A stretch of DNA of 64,000 nucleotides from Rotaria socialis (GCA_905331475.1 CAJNYU010000394.1:1-64000), one strand, 5' to 3'; positions 39,175-52,700 are shown, counted from the first letter of the stretch. Made by a program: numbers and translations. Notes: generated by a model not told the origin, from the sequence alone.

Positions 39175-42100
39175 ATGATAATAGCCACAAATATGCCCAT
39201 GAACAACAAAACTCAAGAACAAATGACAGAGAACTTTGAAGACGATAATATTCAAATTGCATCATCAGAAATAAAAGAAAATGGTAAAAAAATTGAAACA
39301 TTGGTTTTCAAGTGTGAATTTTTTTTAAATAACGTTAGGAAGCATTAATCCACTCACAAACATCGATCAAACGGTTGATAATCCTATTCATGATAATAAC
39401 TATAATCAAAATGGAATCAGTAGTCTATCTATTGATGTTGTTAGAGATACAACATCTTCAATGAGCCGTAGTAGTACTAGGCAACAATCATCAAGTTCAA
39501 CTAAAACCGATGAATGCGTGAGTTTTATTTGAATGAAAAAAGAAATCAATATGTAATGTTCAATTGATTTAAAGAAATATGCAGGTGACATTTATGGTGA
39601 TAAAAAACATGGCCAAGGGGTTTTATCTTGGCCTGATGGTCAAATGTATACAGGTGCTTTTTTTGCTGATAGGCGTCATGGATTTGGAATTTTTCATAAA
39701 CCAAACATTTCAGAATTTAAGGTTTGATTTAATTATTAAGAAGGAAACAATGTATAAATATACATATATATATATTATTTTTTTAGGGCTTATATTGTCA
39801 CGATGAACGATTTGGACCAGGTATTTTAATGTACAAGTCTCTAAAATGTGCTGATGTTGGCTTATGGTTAAATGAAGATCTTGTTCGTTTACTTTATTCT
39901 CATCCTAAACTTACATTAGATGTACAAATAACAGATAAAAAATCTTTGCATTCATCCTCACTTGTGATTCCCTCATGGTATTCACCACAAGAACTACTCA
40001 CAAATGTATCTGACTTTAGTTTTTTATTAAAAAAACAATCTTCTACGCTCTTTTGTAATGATATCCAAAATGAAAACTCAATTTTAACACAATATATTAT
40101 TGAACACGGGGATCGAGTACAAATAGTACTACAAGATAAACGTGAACAATTAGATGCTTACTTATCAAGTATCTATGAAAAGAATAATGAAGAAATAATG
40201 AAAGAAAAAGTTGTCAAAGAACGAACTCCAGACATAGTACCACCCAATGAAACACATGAGCAAAGAAAATTATATTACTATGCTAATAAATTTTGGCCAT
40301 TTAAACAACGAGCATCATTTCCTATTGATGATATTTTTTCCAGTAAATTATATCAATTAACGTGACTTAACATACAATATTTTTTATCTTCATTCTATCT
40401 TTAGATAATCGTACTTCCTTTCCGAATCCAGGTCCATTAGAAAATGCATCATTAGATCTATTTGAATTGTCATTTAATGGTCAAGAAAAAGATGTACGCT
40501 ATCTCCTAATGCAACGACTTGCATATGTTGATGTATGTGATTCTCATGGTTTAACTGCTTTACATTTTGCTACTTATAATACACATATAAATGTTGTTAA
40601 TGTTCTTCTTGATTTTGGTGCCAATGTAAATCAAATATCAGATGACGGCTTAACTCCGCTTGCGCTTGCTTTTCTTCTTTATTATGGTAATAATCCTTCC
40701 GAGACAATTAATACAGCTTTAGAACATACAGATCCCGTAATTTTAAATCATCGTACGTCAAATTCGACAGAAACAAGTAATGTAGCGTCGTCGAAACAAA
40801 ACATAACCAATGCTTCGAATAATAGAGACGAAGAAAAAGTTTTATCACCATTTGAATCATTGAAAATAAATGATTTAGGAAAAAAAAGTAAAGCGATAAT
40901 TTGAATTCTTTTCTTTTTAATTTGAATTCTAATTTATATTGAATTCAACTAGACTCGTATGGATACGAATTAACAGATAATCTTCGTGAATGTATACGAG
41001 ATGAAAAATTTCGTGAATCAGTTTATACTCTTATTATGTATGTTTTTATTGATATTTAATTTCTAAATGTCAATGTTTGTTTCTTTTCCATTAATAAGAC
41101 TTCTGCTTCGTCGTGGTGCTGATCCATCATCTAGCGATTGGCCTTTACCCGTACTTACATTAGCTATTCGAGCTGGCGATAAACAAATGGTTGAATTGTT
41201 GTTAAAGAACAAGGCTCAAGTCAATTGTCAATTAGATTCTATTCGTCATGCAAATTTGACTCCATTACATATTGCCTGTGGCTGTTCATCGGCAAATGCA
41301 ATTGATATTGTTCGACTATTATTAGAACATGGGGCTGATGTCAATGCAGAATCATTATCGGGCAATAACGAATATATATCATTGGTTGATCCACTTATTA
41401 TTAATACGAATAGAAAAGTGATTGTTAAATGCTTTTGCATTTTATATCTCAAAATTATCTATAATTTTAGATTGATACTCAACAGCATGGTCGTACACCA
41501 TTACATATTGCATGTACTCGAGAAGCAACACCGGGTACATTAAATCTTGTTCGACTTCTTCTTGAATATCAAGCAAACCCAAATGTTGTTTGTAATGGTC
41601 AAACACCACTATCATTAGCTATTGCTCTAGGTAATCAACCTTTAGTTGAGCTACTACTTAATCATGAAAGTACTGATCCATCAACAATACTTGATTTTGG
41701 AAATGGTAATGCATTATGTACTATATTATCAACATTTTATGAACCTGGCTGGACATATGCAAAACGAATACAACTAGTAAATAAAGAAATCTAACAATAG
41801 CGATCTAATCCAATTTATCTATATATTCTTAAATAATAGATTGACCGTCTTTTGGAAAAAAACCCCAAAGTCCTTTATCCTATTCGATTCGGTCCAAAAA
41901 ATACGATAGGTTCATCAGTTGATTTTGCTCATTACATGTTTTCTGCTGTAAGTTTTATCTATTGAATGTATCGATGATAACTATTGAAATATCAAGGATA
42001 CCCGAATATCGCAAACACCTTATCATTCGTTAACAAGCCAAGAACGTGTTATATACGGTGAAAGGAAAGACTTACTTGCTTATATAGCTAAACGATTTCG

Positions 42101-43163
42101 AGTAGAAGCTTCGAAATGTGAAGACTTTTTACGTTTGCCAACACCAAGTCTAGGTAGTTATGGTTGAAATTTTTGAAAATCTTATTGTTTTAATAATTTC
42201 TAGATGGATCTATTCAACCACCGAGTCCTGCTAATCTATTTTCACAACATTCAATATCGCGAGCTCGTTCATTGGTAGCAGAAAAAAATGCTGATGACCC
42301 TTCAAAGTAAGTTTAATTCAAGTCTTTCATAGACGTATTAAAATAAAATCGTTTCATTAGATTAATTGCTCATTTTCGTTATTGTGCTACATGTGGTCGT
42401 AGTACAGGTGTACGACTTACTCTTTGCAAACGATGTCACAAAGTATCATTTTGTTCAAAAGCATGCAAAGTTACTGGTTGGAATGAATTTCATCGATACG
42501 AATGTCTTCCTTCACCAAAACCAATTAGTCCACTAGAAAGAGCACGTATGCAATTATCAAAGAATAAAACATATTTAAAAATGAACAATCTATTCTTCGT
42601 TTACAGTTACAATGGCGAAGAGTGATTCATTGAAACATAAGGTATAGTTTATGTTAAAATTATTAAAAATAATTATTTATTAGAAAAAAAAGTCATTACA
42701 GTTGCCTAGCATTCGTTCGGGTACCAATCAAACTGATCGTTCTTATTTTGAAAGTGTTGATATATGTTTTGAGGTTATTTATGTGAACTTTTACACTTGG
42801 TTTGTTTTTCACATGATCTGTTTTTTTTTAAAAGCTACTATATGCACTTTGAAATGATGATTAGTTTTGCTTAAAAGATTGACTTGCTCATTTTGATTTT
42901 TGTTTTTAATACTATAGGATTGTACAAGTTTGGATCGAACATTGTTCAAAGACAGTATTTTATCTATTAAAGCTCCAGCAAATACAAATCATGCCAGTCG
43001 ATTACCACCACTTTCAGCGGCGCAATTAGTACGACAGAGACGTTTAAAGAAACTTGGCAAATCGACTGGAAACATGCCATCAAAATTACCGACATCAATG
43101 AATGGTATTCATTTATCATGGAATCCTATATACAATGCACCAGAAAACTACAGTTTTAATTAA
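39175..43163 (+). CDS. ANKMY1: Ankyrin repeat and MYND domain protein 1 (MORN + ANK + MYND)
   Basis: Fifteen exons join in frame to 1,029 residues: 39175-39283, 39339-39517, 39575-39721, 39787-40342, 40405-40887, 40953-41037, 41099-41417, 41471-41776, 41840-41947, 41997-42153, 42204-42306, 42361-42545, 42607-42641, 42702-42773, 42918-43163. A Ser/Asn-rich start precedes MORN repeats (YAGDIYGDKKHGQGVLSWPDG) at ~97-145. Ankyrin repeats follow in two blocks: HGLTALHFATYNTHINVV, TPLHIACGCSS..VRLLLEHGADVNA and GRTPLHIACTRE. A C-terminal MYND zinc finger lies at ~857-897 with the full Cys/His set (CATCG..C..C...FC..C....H...C). This is the ANKMY1 order; the vertebrate protein is ~940 residues. MORN/ANK/MYND proteins are scaffolds often linked to cilia; the role here is inferred. 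AATAAA at 43282. The 35-nt exon 13 is short but keeps the frame. It faces the SLC17 gene tail to tail. Confidence 0.88.
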
Positions 43164-43773
43164 ATGATTTTATATTCTACTTCATCAGTGTTTGATAATT
43201 CATTGATTATATCATACCGGTGCTGGACAGATTAACATACTTTAATAGAAAGTGAAATACCAAAGTTGATAATAATAATTCAATAAAAGCTTTTTTTGCA
43301 CATACTTATAATACTCTTCAATTAAAGATTTAGAGAATTATTAATTATTTTATTTGATAGAAACCAATAGATTAGAATCGATCTTTAAATTAAAATAATT
43401 TCTTTTTAAATTTATAAACATTGATAGTGTTCCTTATTGGGAGCTTTATATTGAAAAACTTGTTTGCTACTAGTATTTCTATGCGATTTGAGCCTCTTTG
43501 TTAAGGAGAAATTAAAATAGCTAGTCCGTTTTATGTTTAACATACCGTTGGATTCTCAAAGTACGCAATCATGTGAAGTGTTTTTCATTGTTTCTAATTC
43601 AATTTAGTGAATTTTCCAAGAATTCATTCATGAAACGTATTAGTTTAAAGTTGATTTATTTTATTACAATCATTTTATTACATGGATAAAACACAAACTA
43701 TAACCATCCAATAAAAACTAGTTAATTTTAAAATAAAAAGTAAATTTTAATCGAATTTTGTTTAGAATATGAA
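43164..43773. other. Convergent 3' intergenic region
   Basis: Lies between the convergent ANKMY1 (+) and SLC17 (-) genes. Holds ANKMY1's AATAAA at 43282-43287 and the SLC17 gene's minus-strand AATAAA at 43655-43660. Nothing else seen. Confidence 0.6.
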
Positions 43774-45967
43774 TTATTCTTGTTCAGTTTGTATATTTTC
43801 TTCGTAACCACTTTGATTCCATGGTTGTTCATTACCATCAAAAAATATACAATAAACGATACAACCGAATAGACCAACACCAGCTGATAAATTAAAAATT
43901 AATTTCCAAGCATGTATAGTTTGCTATTAAAATAAAACAAAATAAAGATAAAGATAAAAGTTAAAAATTTCTTACATTATTGTTAGTAATAGCACCGACA
44001 ACATAAGGTGCAACCATACCTGGTAATGCAGCCAGTGTATTCGTAATACCAACAAGAGTACCTTCATATATATAAGAAAAAAAATAATAGAATAAATAAA
44101 TCGAGTCATATCAATTAACCAGCATAATTGCTCGCTATATCAAGATGTGATATTTGACAACCACTTGAATGAAAACCAATAAAAGCGACAGATAATGTAA
44201 TACAAAACATAGCTCCCACTTTACTACAACCAACATAACCGATAAGTACCAAAAATAAAGATGAGCCAACACCACCTGCATTCAATAAGAAAATTAATAA
44301 GAATTTTCGCTAGGAATAAAACAAACAAACAAACATTACCAATAATGGTTTGAACTTTTCGTACAGCCGTTGTTGACATCATTTTTCGATGTCGAACACG
44401 ATCAGCCACTTGACCACTTATAACAATAACAATCATTATGAATATATAAGGAATAGCAAACATGAAACCATTCTATGAATAAAAATATAACTCTTGGCTA
44501 GATTTGTAGTTTCAGAAAAAGAAAAGAAAATAATACATTTTGCAGATTAAATTTTAGTATAGTAGCAAAATAAGTAGGCAGTGATGTTAATAGAACATAG
44601 TAAATAAATTGAATACAAGTTGATGCAATAGCAATTGACCAAAATGGAACTGAACGAGCTATGGACATCCATGGAGTTTTTAACTAGAAAATCAATGAAA
44701 TTTGAAGTTAAAAACATTAAACAAAACTAAAACGAACCTTCTTTGGTTTAGGAAGAGTAGCCAACAAATGAGTGCGTTCTTTTTCAGAACATCTTGGATG
44801 TTCCGACGGAGTATTATAAGCAAAAAAACACCAGAAAACAAACCAGACACAAGTAATAATGCCTATCAAGATATACAACAAAAGGCCATGAAAAAATTGA
44901 ATATATTTTTATTGTTTTTACCGAAAACATAAAATGATGATGGCCAACCACCCATAAAACTTGACGCACATAAAATACCTGCTAATGGAGTTGTAATGAT
45001 CACACCTACTTCTTTCCCTATGATAATAAAAACAGAATGGAAATGTAACTAAATAGCGTTTGATTTTAATAAATGATACCAGCATGTGCAATCGGTGGAA
45101 TGGTGCTGCGTTCTAAAGGTGGTACCCATTGACCCCACAATGCGCCAACACTTGGAAATGCCGGTCCCTATATGAAATTATTGTATTCATATCATTATAT
45201 AAATAGTCTATAGTCTATTTCCTACTTCAAATATACCAATGAGAATCCGAATAGCGATGAGATAACCAACGTGCGTTTTAGCTGCAATCGGTGTAAGTAG
45301 CGTAAGAATACCGGCTACTAAAAGACTACAACCGAAAGTCCATTTAGCACCATAACGTTCGGCCAATACTCCTATTTTTATTAGAAAGCTAACAGTAATT
45401 TCATTTATATTCTATTTTTCTCTTTACCGCCAATAAATTGTGAAAGTGTATATCCGTAAAAAAACGAACCAAGGACAAAACCTTGTGTACGAGGGTTCCA
45501 GTCAAATTTATCATGCTAAAAGAAAAACACCATGTGTAAATCTTCAATCACATAAAAATCGAACAAAATGTCTGTTTATTAACCTTAGCTGGAGTGCCAC
45601 CAGAATCATTTGTATACGATGGGCAGGCTTCTACAGATTCGTTTTTTTCACTCTGTGGAATAGTCATAGCAACAATAGCTACTGATAAATTAACACGTAA
45701 CATATATAAACAAACAAAGCCTAAGAAGACCCATATACCCACAACTAGAAATTATTTAGCATGGCTTCTAATAGTCGATTAATTAGTAATTTTAAACTAA
45801 CCATGTCTAGCAAGCATCTGCCGATACCACGATTGATGTTTGCTAATATCATCAAAATCTGTATATTTTAATATTGGTTGTGCATCTGCCATTCCATCTA
45901 GAACCTTTTCATTGTCATCATATAACAAAGTCGATGTACTTCGACGTTTGTTTTGCTCAGAACGCAT
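43774..45967 (-). CDS. SLC17 (sialin/vesicular-glutamate-type) anion transporter, copy 1
   Basis: Twelve exons (45967-45802, 45744-45584, 45515-45428, 45371-45226, 45167-45080, 45017-44922, 44862-44738, 44683-44537, 44472-44340, 44275-44120, 44061-43976, 43923-43774) give 513 residues of a 12-helix major facilitator. SLC17 members move organic anions or phosphate, with H+ or Na+ coupling, at lysosomal, vesicular or plasma membranes. Marks: cytoplasmic N-terminus, [15 protein letters not shown] in helix 1, a luminal loop with Cys and an N-x-S site, [75 protein letters not shown] and SNYAGTLVGITNTLAALPG. The start is the first in-frame ATG of the exon. Substrate cannot be read from sequence; sialin/SLC17A5 is the nearest pattern I recognise. 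An inverted paralogue lies at 57625-59856 with nearly the same exon sizes. Confidence 0.9.
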
Positions 45968-46431
45968 TGCACGAATTTAACGATATCAACAACAAAATCA
46001 ACACACAAGCTAGTACAAGAAAGAATGAAAATGCTGTTGAAATCAAAGCAACAACAGAAAAGAAGATACGCATATCATGTCACCTTAGACTATGACGTCA
46101 TATCTATTCAGTAATGTAATGAAAAAATGTTCAAAGCTGTTGCTTTTTCTTTTCATTTAAAACGGTGTGAATTATTGATCTCAAATATGAATTCAAGGCA
46201 TTTGATTCAGTTGTCTGGAGAACACTTGTAACAGATAATAAATAAAATCCTATTAATAACTAATTCATTTTTCAAGCATTACGTATTCTCATTTCCATTA
46301 GTATTAGACAAGCAAAGAAAATGATTATTTAATATCTATGACGATTATAATTTCCACTATTAAATCGAGCATTCAAAAAGAAATGACAAAACCATCAATT
46401 TTATTTTTTAAATTTTATATACAATAGGATA
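45968..46431. other. Gap between SLC17 copy 1 and the PP2C gene
   Basis: Both flanking genes read right to left. The gap holds the PP2C poly(A) signal (minus-strand AATAAA at 46400-46405) and the presumed SLC17 promoter; no motif is convincing. Confidence 0.5.
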
Positions 46432-47633
46432 TTAAAGCTTTACGATATAAACACTCATATTATCAGTACTCTCTCGACGAAGACATTCATCTAACAATTG
46501 TGCAGCAATGTTTTCTAGCTTCATTGTTGCTACACGAGCAACAACAAATGAAGCAACATCTTCATTTGTCATTACATCCCAAATTCCATCACATGCAAGA
46601 ACAAGAAATGCTGCTGATGAATCTCGTGGATATTCAACAATATCTGCCATTGGTGGAACAATATGTTTATCGATTCCGAAGTCGCCCAATACACGTGTCA
46701 TGGCTAATTGATTTTCTACACGTAAAACATCACCAGCAAATGATTTCGAGATTCTTCCTCCAGCTTCATGAATACGTTCTTGTTCAGCAGGATCATCTGG
46801 TTTGTGATCTAAATATTGATTCAATAGAGAGAGAAAAAAAAAGATCAAAGATAAAAAGAATAAAATAAAAGTTACCTTCAGTATGCGCTAAAATATGTCC
46901 ATCATTTGAAAAAATAATTGCACGAGAATCACCAACATGAATTAGAGAAATTTGTTCTGGGCCAATAAGACATGTTATCTAAATATTTCATGCGTGATAT
47001 AGAAAAAGGTCTTTTTATTTTTTGAAGAATGAAAAAAATTCTTACACAAACACACCCACTATCATCTTTCACCGTGGTTTTCAAATGTTGATCTAATTCA
47101 AAATAAGCTTGTTTAATAGCAGCATGTAATGCTGGAATATCTATTTGCGATGAATGAACAGATTCGCCACCTTTGATAGTATCATCATTTTGTTGAACAA
47201 GGGTCTTTTTAAACGCATCTAATAAATGAATTTCAAGATAATCAGCAGCATAATTTGCAGTATCCACACCTTAAACAATTATTAATACAGTAGTATTTTA
47301 TCTCGAAAATGATTGTTTTTTCTTCTTCTTACCATTATGGCCATCGAAAATTGAAAAATACGACCATAATTTCCATGAAGAATCATCGAATGGAACTAAA
47401 TATTTATGCCTATCTTCCATAGAGGAACGCCAACCTTGCATTGCAGCAAAACCAAAATTCGAACCACTGATCAATTCTTTTTCAGTATTTGGTTTATCAG
47501 AAAAAAATTTTGCTAATTCATCTGCTTCTTCTTTATGATTATTGTGTTGACGACCAAAATGAAATAAATGTCTTTTTCGATGATGATGATCGCGATTGCG
47601 ACCGAAAAGTGCTTCAATGCCGGCGTGTAACAT
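46432..47633 (-). CDS. PP2C-family (PPM) serine/threonine phosphatase
   Basis: Four exons, 47633-47333, 47269-47046, 46978-46876 and 46808-46432, give 334 residues. PPM enzymes are Mn2+/Mg2+-dependent phosphoserine/threonine phosphatases. After a His/Arg-rich N-terminus (~60 residues) all catalytic motifs appear in order: AAMQGWRSSMEDRH, FSIFDGHNG, DDSGCVCITCLI, HVGDSRAIIF, HKPDDPAEQERI..AGG, LAMTRVLGDF, LACDGIWDVM and STDNMSVYIV. The metal-ligand acidic residues in MED, DGH, CDG and DN are intact, so it should be active. The protein stops right after the catalytic domain and lacks the C-terminal helical extension of PPM1A/B. Closest by motif wording to the PPM1A/B/G group; substrate unknown. 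Confidence 0.93.
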
Positions 47634-49537
47634 TCAGTATTATAATTAAAAATATTTTAAATGGTATTTTTCTGCTTTATTAAACTGAATAAGTAGTTAC
47701 TGTCTTCAATGTATGTCACACAATAAGCGGCCTTCTTAGTAAATGTATATGTCGACATTAGATGCGCTGCCATGTCACGTTTTTTTCTCTTCTTTTCTTT
47801 TCCTCCCTTCCTTCTTCAATATTCTTCTAGTAGATTATATTTTTTTTCTTTTTCTTCTTACTCTTAAATAAATATAATAGAACAGAAAAGAGGGCATTGA
47901 GCTCGTAACTTGAATCATACTGAAGGATGTGCCATTTTTCTTTATCGTTCTTTCAGTTGGATTTTATCCTGCACATTTCGTTGCATACCGTGTTTTTTCA
48001 TTCTTTTGTTATATACGAGAAAAACCATTTCGTATCGTAATAAATCATCAAGTCGAGTCCATAAATTTCTTTTTTGTTTCATTTACTAAGTAGTACCAAA
48101 GACAATATGCTATATTTGTATTTGTATTTATGAAGGATCGATCCACAATGTCTTTAAAGACTAAAAATACTTTTCATCAATAGGTTTATAGAACTATTAT
48201 TCTAATGAATTCTTCTGTAAAAATAATTTTCAGATCAAAATAATTGATATGCAAATATTATTACTACCCGACTGTGATAACTTGAATGTATAAGAAAAAT
48301 ATAAAGCTTTTTCATTATTTTCTATGAAAAATCACTTGTAAATAGAGGAAATCATAACTATTGATTAGAAGAAAACATATCTGACAGCTTTCGTTTATAT
48401 GTTAAAAGATTGATGGCTTTTTAAAGGAAAACGTTTCTTTCCACTTTCTATTAGTGAATCTAAGTTAATGTTTGTTGGGCACAAATATTTATAAAAGCGT
48501 AGCTAAGAATTTTTCTCTAGGTTTATTTTATAAGAAAAAGAAAAGCTAACTATCCAATACATCACTACCAAGTACCAGTTTCAAATATGGCATCTAAATA
48601 TGAATGTTTAATGATGTAGAAAAATGCATGATAGTGAAAACGAACGTGTAATACAAGAGAAAATTTATGAAGAGTATTTTTTCCGATTATTAACAATATG
48701 ATTTCATTTTCATCATACAACGCTAATCTTATGATAAAATTACACTTTGCAAAGAAAACTAGATTACATCAAACGAATGACTGGCGTACACATGATGGTA
48801 AGGATGAACCTTTATATGTATTTTGAATTTATCGAAATGCTAACTTTGACAATAAGCATTTTTCTTATTGAACAAAATTTACTCATCGGTTTTAATTATC
48901 TATTATATAGAATTAAGAATTTATAATAGTGCTTCTTATTTTGCATTCAAAAAGAAATTAAAACTTATACAACTGAGTGACATTTATAGAAATGTTACTG
49001 GGACCATGTAACTGTGCTAAAATATCCTTAAACATTTTAATAACCTATCTACGTACTTGACTTACTTTTTCATGTTGTATCTGATCAGTAAAAATATTTT
49101 TCGAAATTGAAAATAAATATTTCAAAAAGAAAAATACAAAACATAAGAATAATTTTCCAAATGCTAATTGATGAAAACGTTTGCAATAAAAAAATCGTTG
49201 CTTCATCTTCATCCGCTATGTTAAGCAATAATATTTCTTGTAATTTTCCAATATTAGATTTATTAGAAAGTAAATACTAAAATTCTTCATCATATTTTCA
49301 TCAATCAAATGTTGTATTGATTATTGGCTTAAATCTTTCTACTTCGGTATATTTTTCTCGAAAATAAGTTAACTTTTAAAAACTTTGATTTAGCAAATGA
49401 AATAGATGGTTATGATGACATAGAATAAAAATCAACGAAAATTTCTGATTCATCCAGCTATAAAACTAACTAAAACTATTGTGTTTAAAAAGAATGATCG
49501 ATATTTAGTCATTGCTAACAATAGTAATGAATTGAAC
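47634..49537. other. Intergenic, possible gene remnants
   Basis: No intact gene. Two open stretches have coding flavour: ~48700-48802, ending in a good donor (GATG|GTAAGG), and ~49424-49537, reading KFLIHPAIKLTKTIVF and KNDRYLVIANNSNELN up to the hAT-like insertion at 49538. No family recognised; both may be chance in AT-rich DNA. Confidence 0.4.
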
Positions 49538-50577
49538 CAGAGACCGAAACCGATGACAAAAGTGTCATTCGATTCGATTCGGGTTTTCTGGTCTTTTTAA
49601 AATTGTAATTCGATTCGATTCGGCTAAAAACACGAAAAAAATCAATTCGATTCGATTCGATTCGACTCAAATTGGGTTTACAAAATATGGTATTCACTAT
49701 TGCATAGTATTGTTGTTTTCAGACTGTCATCTTAGAATGAGAATAGTCTGTCGATCTTCTATAGAAATATGTTGAATAAATATAATTTATGAAGATATAC
49801 ATAAGAACTAGTCATTTTTTTCAAGCAAGAACACATAAAATATAAATTAATTAACACATCTAAGTAGACTAATTAAATAAGTTTATTTTCTATAGAACGA
49901 AGAAAAATAATATCATTTACTGTATATGGATCTATATTTACAGTTGACTGTAGCCATACTTAATAAATAAAGAGGTTGATATCAAGACCCCAATCGCACT
50001 GGAATTGTGAATAAAGTTAAAGTCTTATTCAGTAATCTAATTGATACATTAAGAGTTAAAATCACCTCTAAAGTATTACTTAACTCTTAATGCACCAGTC
50101 ACATGGCTTAATTCAACTATAATGTTAATTTACTTCTCAGTGTGATTGGGGCCTAAATTGACTAACGAAAAAAGAAAGAAAGATGGAACGCTCGTTGTAA
50201 GTGAGCATTTCTTATGCCAATCGAAATGCACTTGACCATGATAACGATATGAACAGAACAGGGATGACCATTAAATAAGCACGACTGACAGAAACAAAGA
50301 AAGAGAAACAGTGGACGTCCTTTTTCATGCGTCATCTCTTATACTAGTCAGCTGCCCTCGACCATAACACCAGAACAAAGAAAATGATTTTCAATAGCCG
50401 AATGAAACTGAAAAAAAGCGAATCGATTCGATTCGACCTCTTTTCTAGAAGTATCATTCGATTCGATTCGGCTTTCTTTCAATTATTTTTTATTCGTTCG
50501 ATTCGATTCGGTAGTTTTGAAGTTCCATTCGGAATCGAATCGAATTATTCGGCAATTCGATTCGATTTCGGTCTCTG
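49538..50577. mobile_element. hAT-like non-autonomous element (1,040 bp) with ATTCG arrays at both ends
   Basis: The left tip CAGAGACCGAAACCGA matches the reverse complement of the right tip, CAGAGACCGAAATCGA, at 15 of 16 bases. Flanking AATTGAAC (49530-49537) and ATTTGAAC (50578-50585) agree at 7 of 8 positions, a near-perfect 8-bp target duplication. Inside each end are arrays of ATTCGATTCG(G) units: about 49568-49670 on the left and 50420-50570 on the right, reminiscent of the subterminal transposase-binding repeats of hAT elements. The ~0.75-kb interior carries no transposase. Confidence 0.78.
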
Positions 50578-50585
50578 ATTTGAAC

Positions 50586-51469
50586 GGCACTTTTTAATAC
50601 TTTTTATCATCACCAACACAATCATAGAGAATATTAGTAGTATGATCAACACACAATTATACAGAAATTAGTAAATTACTGCTACTAAGACTTGCTATAG
50701 TAATATTGCATTACACTTCAATTTTTGTCTAAAATCTCTGCAATCTCAATGAAAAATAAGTTATTTTTGTCTATTATGATTTGTTGTTATAGTCATTTGT
50801 GTGAAATTGTAATTTATTACAAGTGAAGATAACTTTCATAGAATTGATAGAAGAAGACAAACTAAACTTGATAACTAATTTCACATCACAGAATATCGTA
50901 GTACATAGAACCTGCTCTACAAATAATGTATTTTGTCTTCTTTTTCTTCTATACAACACACAACAACAGAAAGATCATAATTTTTCATCCAGGATCTGCA
51001 GAAAAATTCTTAAATCTTGCATAACAGAATAAAAAGTACTTTAGAAAAATCAATGAGTTACAGTAATAATATGAGCACTATGCATGCATATGAGGGTAAG
51101 GCAGCGTGAATCCGCCACTTTTGTTTTTTTTTCTCATATCCTTTTCTGTCACTTATAGTATGAATTCTTTTCTCATTAGATTTCGACTGAAAAACGTGTG
51201 ATAGATTGTATAGAAAAACATTATGGTAAATTATTCTTATTGATATACTCATACGATATTTGACATCATACCGAATACTCATACAGCTTTTTGTTTTTGT
51301 TTTTTTATAAAAATATAGCATTACAAAGATCGTCCTGCAAGACAAAATTTGTGATAACCTACGTTGTATTCTACTACACAAAACGATTGATTTGTAATAC
51401 CCTGAAAAATGCAAATTATGACGAAATATATCAATCTTCAACTTATTCGGTTTCACCTTCTCAAGCTAC
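50586..51469. other. Intergenic, nothing recognised
   Basis: Open frames on both strands (up to 132 codons at 51058-51456 minus) have no domain-like content and overlap each other; treated as chance. No repeat or RNA seen. Confidence 0.45.
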
Positions 51470-52700
51470 ATCAGCGCAATAATTCATCTTCACAAACGTA
51501 TCCAACAGAATTCCCAGCATTCATCACTCCAAGATTTCTATAAACTTGATAATGAAAATGAAAAAGTTTCACTCTTGCATCGATATCAACAATAATCGTA
51601 CCAATATATTTACCTGAAATTTGAGAAAACTATGATATTAAAATGAATAAAAAAAAGTACCATTTAATATTTTGTAATAATTTGTATGCATTTGCACAGC
51701 ATGTACTCGAATAAGAATTCATTTTGAAGATAATACATGTGGTACAACTGTATCATCTCAAAATATTAAAAAATAATGTGCTCCTCTAGAACCATCTTCT
51801 TGAACATTTTTCATCATTAATGAAATATTATCATCAGTTTCTCTTAAAATAAAGTTTCCAATTCGACACATTGAAACGCATTTCGCCCAGTTGAACACAG
51901 ATTCAATATTTTTCCTTGGTTTGAAGATTTACAGAGCTACAAACGCATCATCAAACAGATTCTTTAATTGCTCACTCCTTTGTTGAGAAAAGTAACATTC
52001 GTTTCACCTGCATTAGCAACATGACCCTAACGTGATCATAAAAATTGAAGAGAAATGAATATCGAAATTCTATAGGATAAAACTGCGCATTTAAACTATT
52101 TAAAATTTGAAACTAACTTTCATTCTGTATCTCTTTTAGTAACACATTCATAAGAATTGTCGGTGAGTTTAGTGGTGGATTTTGTATAAACTCAGAGATT
52201 CAGTTTAGTATGACATACAGGATTGAAATTTTCAACAGAAGTATTTCTTACGAGATGCTACACACTTCAAATACTATAAATTGATATAAAACTTTAATGA
52301 TGATAATAAGCATAGTAACGAGTGTCGTAAACTAAACAATAGAAAATCTTTTCATTAAGAACATTGCTCAGGAAAACATCATTTTGTAACACGTGTTAAA
52401 AAGCATTAGTATATTTCATTTTCAATGTCTTCTCTTGAATTACAGCACTAGAAAGTTGTAGGATTCGAAATCCCACAAATGATTTATCATTTGATACTAA
52501 TTGCTTGTTCATCTTTTTTATTTTGTTCGATCAAAGAAAAATTATATGAAAAATAAATGAAACACTTATTTAGAGCAGAAAGTTTTCGATCACATAATTT
52601 TCTTGAAGTGCGTCATAACGATCCAGCAAATCCTATCGGGTTCCCACTAATTGGTACCATCCATCATCGATCATATTCCAATAATAAGAAACAAATGAAT
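51470..52700 (-). pseudogene. Decayed multi-exon gene of unknown family
   Basis: Reading right to left, a chain of short stretches with coding-like composition is broken by stops and frame changes: about 52694-52570 (SYYWNMIDDGWYQLVG), 52512-52455 (LVSNDKSFVGFRILQLSSA), 52249-52125 (NTSVENFNPVCHTKLNL), 52023-51965 (GHVANAGETNVTFLNKG), 51945-51690 (GNFILRETDDNISLMMKN, with TGA stops after it) and 51615-51477 (GKYIGTIIVDIDARVKLFHF, then NAGNSVGYVCEDELL). Intron-like acceptors remain before two of them (cacgttag at ~52024 and caaatttcag at ~51616). I do not recognise the family. The composition (alternating polar and hydrophobic, with Gly/Asn turns) suggests an extracellular beta-rich protein, but that is a guess. 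It could also be a living gene misread by me, though the number of interruptions argues against that. Confidence 0.4.

Noticed and set aside
51058..51456. 132-codon open frame on the minus strand
   Set aside because: Low-complexity, basic and motif-free; overlaps an opposite-strand frame; no splice context. Treated as chance.
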